From the NCBI RefSeq assembly GCF_027853965.1, contig NZ_JAQGLB010000020.1, positions 80,316-144,315 on the forward strand: a stretch of DNA of 64,000 nt, in the 5' to 3' direction. Of the stretch, positions 23,533-31,699 are shown piece by piece. Position numbers and translations under genes: made by a program. This DNA is from Saccharopolyspora indica. GTDB taxonomy: Bacteria; Actinomycetota; Actinomycetes; Mycobacteriales; Pseudonocardiaceae. The notes below the pieces were generated by a model that ran no database searches, was not told the DNA's origin, and saw only the letters and a list, made by a program, of their open reading frames with translations. Within the stretch, counting starts at the first letter, position 1. Each line of letters starts with the position of its first letter.

Positions 23533-25119
23533 TCAGCGCGCCTTGCGCAGGGCGCCGCCGGGCAGTGCGTCGGTGCGGTGACCGTCCTCGATCACCGGTA
23601 CCCCGTTCACCAGCACGTGCGGGATTCCCGCGGCCTGCTGGCGGGGGTCGTCGAAGGTGGCGGTGTCCGCGACGGTGTCGGGGTCGAAGAGCACCAGGTC
23701 GGCGGCGAACCCGGGGCGGATCCGGCCGCGGTCGGTCAGCCCGAGCCGGTCGGCGGCGCGGGAGGTCATGTGCTGCACGCACTCCTCCAGCCCCAGCACG
23801 CCGAGCTCGCGCACGTAGTGGCCGAGGTAGCGGGGGAAGGTGCCCCACGCGCGCGGGTGCGGGCGCGCGCCGACGAGCAGGCCGTCGCTGCCCGCGGTGT
23901 GCACCGGGTGGCGCATGATGGCGCGCACGTTGTCCTCGTGCCCGACGTGCATCAGGCAGGAGCTGCCGAGCTCCTCGGACACCAGCACGTCGAAGTAGTG
24001 CTCCGCGGGCGGTTTTCCGGCGGCGCGGGCGGATTCGGTGACGCTGAGGCCGACGAGGTGGCCGTTGCCCGCCTGCCGGACGCCGTTGATCTCGATGGTG
24101 TCCCACTCGACCGGCACGCCGTGGCAGCCGTCGGAGCCCTCTTCCTCCAGCACGACGCGGATCCGCTCGCGCTGCTCCGGATCGCGCAGCCGCGCCAGGG
24201 TGGCCTCGACGCCGCCCGCCATCGCCCAGCTGGGCAGCAGCGCGTGCAGCGAGGTGCTGCCCGGCAGGTACGGGTAGGTGTCCAGCGTGATGTCGCAGCC
24301 GTCGTCGAGCGCGTCGTCCAACATGGACAGCAGCTCGGCGGCCTTGCCGCGGTTGACGCTGAAGTTCATCGTGGCGTGCGCGAGGTGCAGCGGGCAGCCG
24401 GAGCGCTTGCTGACCTCGATCATCTCCGCGTACGCGGCCAGCGCGCCCGCGCCGTAGCTGCGGTGGTGCGGGCTGTAGTAGCCGCCGCGCGCCGCGACCA
24501 CCTCGCACAGCGCGGCGAGCTCGGCGGTGTCGGCGTACATGCCGGGCGTGTAGGTCAGGCCCGAGGACATGCCGAACGCGCCCTCGTCCAGCGACCGGGC
24601 CAGGACTTCGCGCATCAGGTCCAGTTCGGCCGGTGTCGCCGGGCGGTCGTCGTAGCCCACGCACAGCAGCCGGAGCGTGCCCTGCGGCACCAGGTACGCC
24701 GCGTTGGCGGCGATCCCGGTGTCGAGGCGGTCGAGGTACTCGGCGACGCTGCGCCAGTTCCAGTCGAAGCCGGGCGGGTCGTCGTTCCACCCGGCGATCT
24801 GGGTGCGCAGCGTCGCCAGCGTGGCGTCGTCGACCGGGGCGTAGGACAGCCCGTCCTGGCCGATGACCTCCAGCGTCACGCCCTGCGACACCTTCGCGGT
24901 GTGGTCCGGGTTGGCGAGCAGCTGCAGGTCCGAGTGCGCGTGCATGTCGATGAAACCGGGGGAGAGCACCAGCCCGTCGGCGTCGATCGGGCGCTTGCCG
25001 CGCAACCGGCCGGGTTCGGCGATCTCGGTGATCAGGCCGCGCTCGATGCCGACGTCGGCGCGATAGCCCGGGCCGCCGTCGCCGTCGACGACCCGTGCCC
25101 CGCGGACCACTATGTCCAT
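23533..25119 (-). CDS. N-acyl-D-amino-acid deacylase (D-aminoacylase)
   Basis: 528 residues from ATG 25119 with GGAGGG upstream. D-aminoacylases hydrolyse N-acyl-D-amino acids to the free D-amino acid. The amidohydrolase metal site FIDMHAHSDLQLL, VIGQDGLSYAPV, AYYSPHHRSYGAG-type region (YYSPHHRSYG), LHLAHATMNF and MRHPVHTAGSDGLL are family motifs. VIGQDGLSYAP occupies the place where characterised D-aminoacylases have a metal-ligand Cys (GNCG), so this is the Cys-less subgroup. It sits 29 bp after the deaminase gene and 36 bp before the GntP permease, one operon. Confidence 0.88.
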   Translation of the reverse strand: MDIVVRGARVVDGDGGPGYRADVGIERGLITEIAEPGRLRGKRPIDADGLVLSPGFIDMHAHSDLQLLANPDHTAKVSQGVTLEVIGQDGLSYAPVDDATLATLRTQIAGWNDDPPGFDWNWRSVAEYLDRLDTGIAANAAYLVPQGTLRLLCVGYDDRPATPAELDLMREVLARSLDEGAFGMSSGLTYTPGMYADTAELAALCEVVAARGGYYSPHHRSYGAGALAAYAEMIEVSKRSGCPLHLAHATMNFSVNRGKAAELLSMLDDALDDGCDITLDTYPYLPGSTSLHALLPSWAMAGGVEATLARLRDPEQRERIRVVLEEEGSDGCHGVPVEWDTIEINGVRQAGNGHLVGLSVTESARAAGKPPAEHYFDVLVSEELGSSCLMHVGHEDNVRAIMRHPVHTAGSDGLLVGARPHPRAWGTFPRYLGHYVRELGVLGLEECVQHMTSRAADRLGLTDRGRIRPGFAADLVLFDPDTVADTATFDDPRQQAAGIPHVLVNGVPVIEDGHRTDALPGGALRKAR

Positions 25120-25148
25120 TGTGGAGCCCTCCAGCGGTGTGGAACTGC

Positions 25149-26459
25149 CTAGAAGAACGTGCGGATCAGGTCGATCACCACGCCGTCCTCGACGACCGGG
25201 ATCAGCGACCACTTGTCGAAGACCGTGCAGGGGTGCGAGAGGCCGAAGCCGATCCAGTCGCCCACCTGCGGGTCGGCGCCGGAGAGCTCCAGGAAGGTGT
25301 GCTGGTCGGCCAGCGCCCGGACCCGGGCCGAACCGTCCGGCAGGTCGCGCACCACGCCGTCGGCGCCGCGGATCGCCTGCGGTTCGGGCAGGTCCTGGTC
25401 GAACGAGGCGTCGCGGCGGCCCATGGTCAGCAGCGCCAGGCCGGGCTCCGGGCGGGACATGACCTGCGCCCACGCCCGCATCGCGGGCCGGAACGGCCGC
25501 TCCTGCCCGGCCAGCCGGTGCTCCCGGCCGAACGGCGAGCGCAGCCGGTAGAAGCCGTCGTCGTGCAGCAGGTAGCCGCCGCTGCGGATCACCGGCACCA
25601 CGGGCAGCCCGGGCGGCCACGGCTTGATCAGCGCTTCGGCGACCTGGTCGAAGTAGGAGCTGCCGCCCGCGGTGACGATCACCTCGTCCAGCCCGGCGAA
25701 GTGCCCGGCACCGGCCAGCTCGGCGACCAGCTCGCGCACCCGCTCCAGGTAGCCGTCCACGGCGGACAGCGAGCCGTCGCTGATGTCGTGCGCGACCTCG
25801 CCCTCGTAGCCGGCCACGCCGACCAGCCGCAGCATCGGGTTGGCCAGCACGGCATCGGCGATCTCGCGGGCCTCGGCCTTCGTGCGCGCGCCCGTGCGCC
25901 CGTCGGGATTGCCGAGCTCGACCAGCACGTCGACCGGCCGGGACGCGCCGTGCGCGGCGAGCGCCTCGGCCATCAGGTGCACGCCGCGCAGCGAGTCGGC
26001 GTAGCAGCAGAACTGGAATCGCGGGTCGCGGTCGAGCTCGTCGGCCAGCCAGGCCAGGCCGTTGCGGTCGACCAGCTCGTTGGCGAACAGGATCCGCTCG
26101 ACGCCGAACGCGCGGTAGACGCGCAGCTGGCTGATGCTGGCCGCGGTGATGCCCCACGAACCGTGCGCGAGCTGCTGGCCGAACAGCTGCGGCGCCATCG
26201 TGGTCTTGCCGTGCGGGGCGAGCTGCACGCCGTGCTCGGCGCACCAGTCGGCCATGGTCCGCAGGTTGTGCTCCAGGGCGGCGCGGTCGAGCGTCAGCAG
26301 CGGTCCGACGAAGCCGCCGTCGAAGACCGTCGGGCGGGTGGCCAGGAACTCGCCGACAGTGGTGCCGAAGGCGTCCGAGGGCATGCCCTTGAAGCGCCAG
26401 TCGATGCGCTCGTCGTGCAGGGCGCGGACCGCCTCGATGTTGATACCCCGTGCTGACAC
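25149..26459 (-). CDS. D-amino acid deaminase / D-serine dehydratase-like PLP enzyme
   Basis: 436 residues; GTG 26459 is preferred to TTG 26462 because AGGAG then has a 6-bp spacing. It is a fold-type III PLP barrel (alanine racemase N-terminal domain) with the PLP lysine in LAPHGKTTMAP (K85) and a DSD1-like C-terminal beta domain bearing the zinc-type His/Cys region (LADQHTFLEL; GLSHPCTVFDKW). Such enzymes convert D-serine, D-threonine or other D-amino acids to the 2-oxo acid plus ammonia. It heads the operon deaminase-deacylase-permease and is divergent from iclR, with an operator-like box between. Confidence 0.88.
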   Translation of the reverse strand: MSARGINIEAVRALHDERIDWRFKGMPSDAFGTTVGEFLATRPTVFDGGFVGPLLTLDRAALEHNLRTMADWCAEHGVQLAPHGKTTMAPQLFGQQLAHGSWGITAASISQLRVYRAFGVERILFANELVDRNGLAWLADELDRDPRFQFCCYADSLRGVHLMAEALAAHGASRPVDVLVELGNPDGRTGARTKAEAREIADAVLANPMLRLVGVAGYEGEVAHDISDGSLSAVDGYLERVRELVAELAGAGHFAGLDEVIVTAGGSSYFDQVAEALIKPWPPGLPVVPVIRSGGYLLHDDGFYRLRSPFGREHRLAGQERPFRPAMRAWAQVMSRPEPGLALLTMGRRDASFDQDLPEPQAIRGADGVVRDLPDGSARVRALADQHTFLELSGADPQVGDWIGFGLSHPCTVFDKWSLIPVVEDGVVIDLIRTFF

Positions 26460-26471
26460 CAAGGTCTCCTA

Positions 26472-26500
26472 TTGCGTAGAATGCAACGCTGATTGCGCAA
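26472..26500. promoter_or_regulatory. IclR-type operator in the iclR/deaminase divergent promoter
   Basis: A 15-bp box TTGCGTAGAATGCAA (26472-26486: TTGC, seven bases, GCAA) is followed by TTGCGCAA (26493-26500). It lies between the divergent starts at 26459 and 26560. A box of the same build, TTGCGCGTGGCGCAA, occurs at 31561 upstream of the M20 deacylase. Assignment to the neighbouring IclR protein is inference. Confidence 0.55.
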
Positions 26501-26559
26501 AATGATGGTTAGGTGTGTACCATCACGCCGCGCAGCACGTCAACGAAAGGGAGCGGCCG

Positions 26560-27324
26560 GTGAGTCAGAGCCTGGAACGAGGACTTGCCGTGCTGACCTC
26601 GCTGGCCGCCGGCCCGCAGACCCTCGACCAGCTCGCCCAGCGCCTCGGCGTGCACAAGTCCACCGCGATGCGCCTGCTGCGCAGCCTCGAAGCCGGGCGC
26701 TTCGTCCGCCGCGAGGACGTGCACCACTACCGCCTCGGCAGCGCGCTGTTCGACCTCGCGCACCAGGCGCTGGAGGACCTCGACGTCCGCGACGTCGCCC
26801 GCGCGCACCTGCTGGAGCTCAACGGCATCGGCGGCCACACCGTGCACCTGGCGACGCTGGAGGACGACCACGTCATCTACATCGACAAGGTCGACAGCAA
26901 GCACCCGGTGCGGATGTACTCCCGCATCGGCCGCCGGGCCCCGGTGCACTGCACCGCGGTCGGCAAGGCGCTCGTCGCGGACTGGCCGCCAGCGCAGCGC
27001 GGGCAGTTCGCCGAAGCGCTGACCTACCCGAAGCTGACCGCGAACACGATCGACTCCGCGACGCGGTTCCTGACCGAACTGGACCGGGTGCGCGACCAGG
27101 GCTACGCGGTCGACCGCAGCGAGCACGAGGACTTCATCCACTGCATCGCCGCGCCGATCCGCAACCACCGCGGCGAGACCATCGCGGCCGTCTCGCTGTC
27201 GGTGCCGAAAGTACTGCTGGATTTCGACGGCCTGCTCGGGCTCGTCGACGACGTGCTGCGCGCAGCGGGCGGGGTCTCCGCCGAGCTGGGCTGGCAGCCA
27301 ACGGAGAAGAGGAAGGAACCCTGA
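26560..27324 (+). CDS. IclR-family transcriptional regulator
   Basis: 254 residues; GTG 26560 is chosen over the upstream ATG 26515 because AAAGGGAG lies 6 bp ahead and the HTH starts directly. The N-terminal winged helix (SLERGLAVLTSLAAGPQTLDQLAQRLGVHKSTAMRLLRSLEAGRFVRR) and C-terminal effector domain (RRAPVHCTAVGKALVA; DRSEHEDFIHCIAAPIRNHRGETIAAVSLSVP) are standard. It shares a base with ridA (TGATG) and is divergent from the D-amino-acid operon, so it is its likely regulator. Confidence 0.92.
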   Translation: MSQSLERGLAVLTSLAAGPQTLDQLAQRLGVHKSTAMRLLRSLEAGRFVRREDVHHYRLGSALFDLAHQALEDLDVRDVARAHLLELNGIGGHTVHLATLEDDHVIYIDKVDSKHPVRMYSRIGRRAPVHCTAVGKALVADWPPAQRGQFAEALTYPKLTANTIDSATRFLTELDRVRDQGYAVDRSEHEDFIHCIAAPIRNHRGETIAAVSLSVPKVLLDFDGLLGLVDDVLRAAGGVSAELGWQPTEKRKEP

Positions 27325-27710
27325 TGGCCAGGACCGTCGTCAGCACCGACAAAGCCCCCAAGCCGCCGGCGAGCATTCCGCTGTCGCAGGGCGTCCGCAA
27401 GGGCAACATCTTGCAGGTCTCCGGCCAGACCGCGGTCGACCCGGCGACCGGCAAGCTGGTCGAGGGCGGTGTCCCGGAGCAGACCGAGCAGTGCCTGCGC
27501 AACGTGATCGCGATCCTGGAGGCCGAGGGCGGCTCCATCGAGGACGTGCTGATGCTGCGCGTGTACCTGACGGACGTCTCCCAGTTCGCGGAGATGAACG
27601 AGACCTACGCCCGCGTGGTCGGCGAGCCCTTCCCGGCTCGCACCACCGTCTACGTCGGACTCCCCGCCGGTCTCCTCGTCGAGATCGACGCGCTCGCCGT
27701 CCTGGGCTGA
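27324..27710 (+). CDS. RidA/YjgF-family enamine/imine deaminase
   Basis: 128 residues from ATG 27324, translationally coupled to iclR (TGATG; GGAAGGAA ribosome site). RidA hydrolyses reactive 2-aminoacrylate-type enamines released by PLP dehydratases of serine and threonine. The conserved Arg is in GEPFPARTTVYVGLP, and VSGQTAVDPATGKLV and EIDALAVLG complete the trimer-forming fold. Its pairing with a D-serine-deaminase-like operon makes functional sense: it would clear the enamine product. Confidence 0.9.
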   Translation: MARTVVSTDKAPKPPASIPLSQGVRKGNILQVSGQTAVDPATGKLVEGGVPEQTEQCLRNVIAILEAEGGSIEDVLMLRVYLTDVSQFAEMNETYARVVGEPFPARTTVYVGLPAGLLVEIDALAVLG

Positions 27711-27720
27711 CCGGATTGAG

Positions 27721-27767
27721 GTGAAGGGCACCTTTCGCCAAGTTGGTTGGTGGAAGGTGCCCTTCAC
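27721..27767. repeat. Palindromic repeat family B, copy 2
   Basis: GTGAAGGGCACCTTTCGCC (27721-27739), loop AAGTTGGTT, then GGTGGAAGGTGCCCTTCAC (27749-27767); 17 of 19 positions pair. The left arm is identical to copy 1, and the bases after the right arm (CGCTTCA) also match. It follows the ridA stop by 10 bp. Confidence 0.88.
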
Positions 27768-27890
27768 GCTTCACCTGATCGAGTGGCTCTTGTCGCCGCT
27801 GGTCGCGGGGACGGGGCGTTCTGGCGACCGGTGCCCGATATGCCCGGACCCGGGGCCGCGCGAATTGATCTCGGCTTCTACTGTGGACAC

Positions 27891-28988
27891 ATGTCGCTGC
27901 GATCGTTGTTGTCCCTGAACGTCGTGATACCGGTGCTGGCGATGATCGCGCTGGCCGTGGCCTGGCCGATGAAGGACAGCCTGGGCACCGGCATGGTGAT
28001 CGTCGTCGCCGTGCTGCTGGCCGGTGCGGTGCTGACCGCGGTGCACCACGCCGAGGTCGTCGCGCACAAGGTGGGGGAGCCCTACGGTTCGCTGGTGCTC
28101 GCGGTGGCCGTCACCGTGATCGAGGTCGCGCTGATCGTCAGCATGATGATCTCCGGTGGTGAGGGGGCCGCGACGCTGGCGCGGGACACCATCTTCGCCG
28201 CCATCATGATCACCATGAACGGCATCGCCGGGCTGTCCCTGCTGGTGGGAGCGCTGCGCTACGGGCTGCCGATGTTCAACGCCGAGGGCACCGGGGCCGC
28301 GGTGGCGACGGTGGCGACGATGGGCGCGCTGACCCTGGTGCTCCCGGCCTTCACCACCACCGTGCCCGGGCCGGAGTACTCGCCGAACCAGCTGGTGTTC
28401 GCCGCACTGGCCTCGGTCGTGCTCTACACGCTGTTCGTGTCCACCCAGACCCGGCGGCACCGCGACTTCTTCCTCCCGGTGACCGACAAGGGCACCGTCG
28501 AACCCGAGGACGACCACGCCGAGCCGCCGACCGGCAAGCGGACCGCCGCGAGCCTGGTCCTGCTGCTGATCGCCCTGGTCGCGGTGGTCGGCCTGGCGAA
28601 GGTGGAGTCCCCGGCGATCGAGGCCGCGGTCGCCGCGGCGGGCTTCCCGAACTCCTTCGTCGGCGTGGTGATCGCGATGCTGGTGCTGCTGCCGGAGACC
28701 ATCGCCGCGGTGCGCGCCTCGGTCCGGCGGCGGATGCAGATCAGCCTCAACCTGGCCTACGGCTCGGCGATCGCCAGCATCGGCCTGACCATCCCGGCGA
28801 TCGCGGTCGCCACGATCTGGCTGCAGGGCCCGCTGCACCTGGGGCTGGGCGCCACCCAGATCGTGCTGTTCGCGCTGACCATCGTGGTCAGCACGCTCAC
28901 CGTGGTCCCCGGGCGGGCCACCCGCCTGCAGGGCGGCGTGCACCTCGCGCTGCTGGCGGCGTTCCTGTTCCTCGCCGTCAACCCGTGA
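27891..28988 (+). CDS. Ca2+:H+ antiporter (ChaA/CAX family)
   Basis: 365 residues. ATG 27891 is chosen because the first membrane segment follows at once; the frame is open 144 bp further upstream through repeat B, which is unlikely to be coding. Two repeats of about five helices are visible, with CAX/ChaA-type acidic motifs SLVLAVAVTVIEVALIV and VLLPETIAAVRAS and the NGIAGLSLLVGALRY loop. A histidine/acid-rich cytosolic linker (EPEDDHAEPPTGKRT) separates them. It exports Ca2+ or Na+ against H+. No ribosome site is seen. A TACTGT hexamer ends 6 bp before the ATG, compatible with leaderless mRNA. Confidence 0.88.
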   Translation: MSLRSLLSLNVVIPVLAMIALAVAWPMKDSLGTGMVIVVAVLLAGAVLTAVHHAEVVAHKVGEPYGSLVLAVAVTVIEVALIVSMMISGGEGAATLARDTIFAAIMITMNGIAGLSLLVGALRYGLPMFNAEGTGAAVATVATMGALTLVLPAFTTTVPGPEYSPNQLVFAALASVVLYTLFVSTQTRRHRDFFLPVTDKGTVEPEDDHAEPPTGKRTAASLVLLLIALVAVVGLAKVESPAIEAAVAAAGFPNSFVGVVIAMLVLLPETIAAVRASVRRRMQISLNLAYGSAIASIGLTIPAIAVATIWLQGPLHLGLGATQIVLFALTIVVSTLTVVPGRATRLQGGVHLALLAAFLFLAVNP

Positions 28989-28992
28989 TGCC

Positions 28993-29030
28993 GCGGGCGC
29001 GGAAGCGGGCCGGCCCGCGTCCGCGCCCGC
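28993..29030. terminator. Bidirectional hairpin between convergent antiporter and MFS genes
   Basis: GCGGGCGCGGA (28993-29003) pairs with TCCGCGCCCGC (29020-29030), with a nested GCGGGCC/GGCCCGC palindrome inside. It fills the 45-bp gap between two convergent genes. Confidence 0.65.
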
Positions 29031-29033
29031 CGC

Positions 29034-30314
29034 TCACGCGCGTCGCCGCCGTCCGGCGAACAGCAGCAGGACCGGCCCGATGATGGTGATCGAACCCGCG
29101 ACCACGAACACCCCGCCCCAGCCCAGCGATGAATCGGCCAGGTAGCCGGTGACCAGCGGCGCGAAGATCGACGCGGAGGTGGCGAACATCTGCACCGCCC
29201 CGGAGACCGCGCCGTAGCGGGAGGCCGGCACCGCCTCGCCCACGATGATCCAGTACTGCGCGCCGGTCAGGTACAGCAGGAACACCACGACGGTCATCAC
29301 GGCGACCGCCGCGAAGGTGGTCGTCACCATCGACACCAGCGCGAACAGCACCGCGGTCGCGGCCAGGCAGATGATCACCAGCCACCGGCGCGGCGCCTCG
29401 GGATCGCCCATCCGGCGCACCAGCCAGTCGGTGAGCGCCCCGCCCGCGATCAGCCCGACGCAGCCGCCGACCCACGGGATCGCCCCGGCGATCGCCAGCC
29501 CGTCGAGGTCGATGCCCCGCTCCTGCACCAGGTAGTTCGGGAACCAGGACACGAAGGTCCACAGGATCCAGGCGTACCCGAAGTAGGCGATCGCCGTCGC
29601 CCACACCGCGGGCTTGGCCACGCAGCTCCAGAACCCCGGCGCGTCCTCCTGGTCGGCGGCCGTCGCCTCGGCCTGGTCCTGCCGGATGACCCGGACCTCG
29701 GCCTCGTTGACCTTCGGGTGCTGCTCCGGGGTGTCGCGCACGACCCAGAACCAGCCGATCGCGGCCAGCACGCCCAGCGCGCCGAAGATCAGGAACGGCA
29801 ACCGCCAGTTGCCGTTGGTGGCGTGCATGATGCCGACCACCACCGGCGTGGCGACCGCGCCGCCCAGCGGCGTGGCGGCGTTGGCGATGCCCAGCGCGGT
29901 GCCCAGCTCCCGCTTCGGGAACCAGTTGTGCATCAGCTTCGCCGTGACGGTGGCCTGCGGGCCCTCCCCGGCGCCGAACAGGAACCGGATGATCAGCAGG
30001 CTGACGAACCCGACGCCCGCGGCGGTCAGCGCGGTGAACGCCGACCAGGCGACCACCGCCCAGCCCATCACGTTGCGCGGGCCGAACCGGTCGGCCAGCC
30101 AGCCGCCGATGAACCCGAACGGCGAGTAGGCCAGCGCGAAGATGCTGGCCAGCCAGCCGAAGGCGGCGTTGGAGAAGCCGAACTCGGCGATGATCAGCGG
30201 CCCGGCGATGCCGAACGCGGCGCGGTCGGCGTAGTTCAGGCCCAGCACCGCGAAGTCGGCGGCGAGCACCCCGAACCGGCGCTTGGTGGCGGTGGCGGTC
30301 TGCGCGATCGTCAT
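29034..30314 (-). CDS. MFS transporter, anion:cation symporter type
   Basis: 426 residues from ATG 30314, overlapping the M20 deacylase stop by ATGA. Twelve helices are evident. The loop GGWLADRFGPRNVMGWAV between helices 2 and 3 is the MFS A-motif, and ADRAAFGIAGPLI at the start and FGAGEGPQATVTAKLMHNWFPKRELGTALG are typical of the ACS (phthalate/sialate/hexuronate) subfamily. It presumably imports a carboxylate that the coupled M20 enzyme hydrolyses, such as an N-acyl amino acid (inference). Confidence 0.87.
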   Translation of the reverse strand: MTIAQTATATKRRFGVLAADFAVLGLNYADRAAFGIAGPLIIAEFGFSNAAFGWLASIFALAYSPFGFIGGWLADRFGPRNVMGWAVVAWSAFTALTAAGVGFVSLLIIRFLFGAGEGPQATVTAKLMHNWFPKRELGTALGIANAATPLGGAVATPVVVGIMHATNGNWRLPFLIFGALGVLAAIGWFWVVRDTPEQHPKVNEAEVRVIRQDQAEATAADQEDAPGFWSCVAKPAVWATAIAYFGYAWILWTFVSWFPNYLVQERGIDLDGLAIAGAIPWVGGCVGLIAGGALTDWLVRRMGDPEAPRRWLVIICLAATAVLFALVSMVTTTFAAVAVMTVVVFLLYLTGAQYWIIVGEAVPASRYGAVSGAVQMFATSASIFAPLVTGYLADSSLGWGGVFVVAGSITIIGPVLLLFAGRRRRA

Positions 30315-31441
30315 GCGGGAGCACCTCCGGTGCGCAGGACCCGCTCGACGACGTCGACCGCGGTGCGGACCTCGTCGAGCGGGACGGACTCGTCGGCGGT
30401 GTGCGCGTCGGCGATCGAGCCGGGCCCGAACACCACGGCGGGCACCCCGTCCAGGGCGATCTTGCTGGCGTCGGTGCCGTAGCCGACGCCGAGCGGATCG
30501 GCGTCCAGCCCGGAGGCCCGCAGCCCGGCGGCCACGCTCCGCACGAACGGGTCGTCCGGATCGGTCTCCAGCGAGTAGTCGACGATGTGCGGCTCGTGCA
30601 CCAGCACCGGCCAGCGCGCTTCGAGCTCGCCGCGCAGCTGCGCCCAGACCTCGTGCGGGTCCTCGCCGCCGACGGTGCGCCGGTCGACGGTCACCGCGCA
30701 GCTGTCCGGCAGCACGTTCGGTCCCTGACCGCCCTCGATCATGGTCACCGCCAGCGACGGCGGTCCGACCAGCGGCCGGGCCAGGGCGTCCAGCCGGGGT
30801 GCGTGCTCCTGCTGGAGGTGGCGCACCACCTCGGCGGCGACCTCGATGGCGTTGGTCCGGCCCCACGGCTGCGAGCTGTGCCCGGCGTCGCCGCGCGCCT
30901 CGATGCGGCAGCGCATGCAGCCCTTGTGCGCCACGACCATCCGCAGCTCGGTCGGCTCGCCGATGATCGCGCCCGCCGGTACCGGCAGGCCGCTGCGGCG
31001 CAGCGCCGTCACCCCGCGGTACAGGTGCTCCTCGTCGACCACGCCGGCGAACACCACCGAGCGCGGCCGCGGGCCGCTCTCGGCCAGGCGCGCCATCGCG
31101 GTCAGGAACACCGCCAGCGAGGCCTTCGCGTCGCACGAGCCCCGGCCGTAGAGCCTGCCGTCGCGGACCTCCGGCTCGAACGGCGCGATGGTCATGCCAT
31201 CGGTCTCCACGGTGTCCAAATGGGACTCCAGCAGCAGCGGGCGCTCGTCGTCGCCGGGCAGCTCGACGAGCACGTTGCGCCGCCCGTCGAGCACCTCCTC
31301 GGTGCGTGCGCGCATCCCGCGCGCGGTCGCCCACTCGGCGATGTGCTCGGCCAGGGCGGTTTCCGCCGGCTCGGCGCGGTCGCGCGGGTTGATGCTGGGG
31401 ATGCGAACCAAGTCCGCGATGAGTTCGACGGGATCGACCAT
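30311..31441 (-). CDS. M20-family deacylase/peptidase (ArgE/DapE type)
   Basis: 376 residues from ATG 31441 with GGTGGG upstream. M20 two-zinc site: LLLESHLDTVETDG, YGRGSCDAKASLAVFL, GVVDEEHLYRGVT, IIGEPTELRMVVAHKG, and GYGTDASKIALDGVPAVVFGPGSIADAHTADESV at the C-terminus. A lid dimerisation domain is inserted (AHKGCMRCRIEARGDAGHSSQPWGRTNAIE). It removes the acyl group from N-acyl amino acids or related amides. It is first gene of an operon with an MFS importer. Upstream TTGC/GCAA boxes like that at the iclR promoter suggest co-regulation. Confidence 0.88.
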   Translation of the reverse strand: MVDPVELIADLVRIPSINPRDRAEPAETALAEHIAEWATARGMRARTEEVLDGRRNVLVELPGDDERPLLLESHLDTVETDGMTIAPFEPEVRDGRLYGRGSCDAKASLAVFLTAMARLAESGPRPRSVVFAGVVDEEHLYRGVTALRRSGLPVPAGAIIGEPTELRMVVAHKGCMRCRIEARGDAGHSSQPWGRTNAIEVAAEVVRHLQQEHAPRLDALARPLVGPPSLAVTMIEGGQGPNVLPDSCAVTVDRRTVGGEDPHEVWAQLRGELEARWPVLVHEPHIVDYSLETDPDDPFVRSVAAGLRASGLDADPLGVGYGTDASKIALDGVPAVVFGPGSIADAHTADESVPLDEVRTAVDVVERVLRTGGAPA

Positions 31442-31482
31442 GCGCCCACCCTTTGCTCTGCATTCGCTGAGAATCAGGGCGG

Positions 31483-31512
31483 AAGCTATGTCAGCGGTCG
31501 AACGCGGGTCAA
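31483..31512 (-). promoter_or_regulatory. Promoter of the M20 deacylase-MFS operon
   Basis: On the minus strand TTGACC (31512-31507) and TAGCTT (31488-31483) are separated by 18 bp, about 42 bp upstream of the ATG. Confidence 0.55.
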
Positions 31513-31516
31513 GATC

Positions 31517-31575
31517 TTGCCGCAGCGCAAGGGTTTTCGATATCAACCGTCCACATTGCATTGCGCGTGGCGCAA
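31517..31575. promoter_or_regulatory. Two IclR-like TTGC/GCAA operator boxes upstream of the M20 deacylase
   Basis: TTGCCGCAGCGCAA at 31517-31530 lies next to the -35. A perfect inverted repeat TTGCGCGTGGCGCAA at 31561-31575 matches the architecture of the iclR-region box at 26472 (TTGCG-Y-NNN-R-YGCAA). The link to that IclR protein is inference. Confidence 0.5.
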
Positions 31576-31635
31576 TTTCCGGAGGTTGCCGTTGCGCGGG
31601 CTGCTACCGGCGCGACCAGGGGATTCGAAGCGGAA

Positions 31636-31664
31636 CCGGCCGGGCACGGAGCGTGCCCGGCCGG
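31636..31664 (-). terminator. Terminator hairpin of the DUF1844 gene
   Basis: A perfect 13-bp stem (CCGGCCGGGCACG / CGTGCCCGGCCGG) around a 3-nt loop, 36 bp beyond the DUF1844 stop on the minus strand. Confidence 0.65.
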
Positions 31665-31699
31665 CGCGGCCGCGCGCGGGCGCGGCTGCGCGGGGAACG

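Noticed and set aside
27747..27890. N-terminal extension of the Ca2+/H+ antiporter through repeat family B
   Set aside because: It would translate part of a repeat hairpin and adds no membrane or family sequence; ATG 27891 begins right before the first helix.
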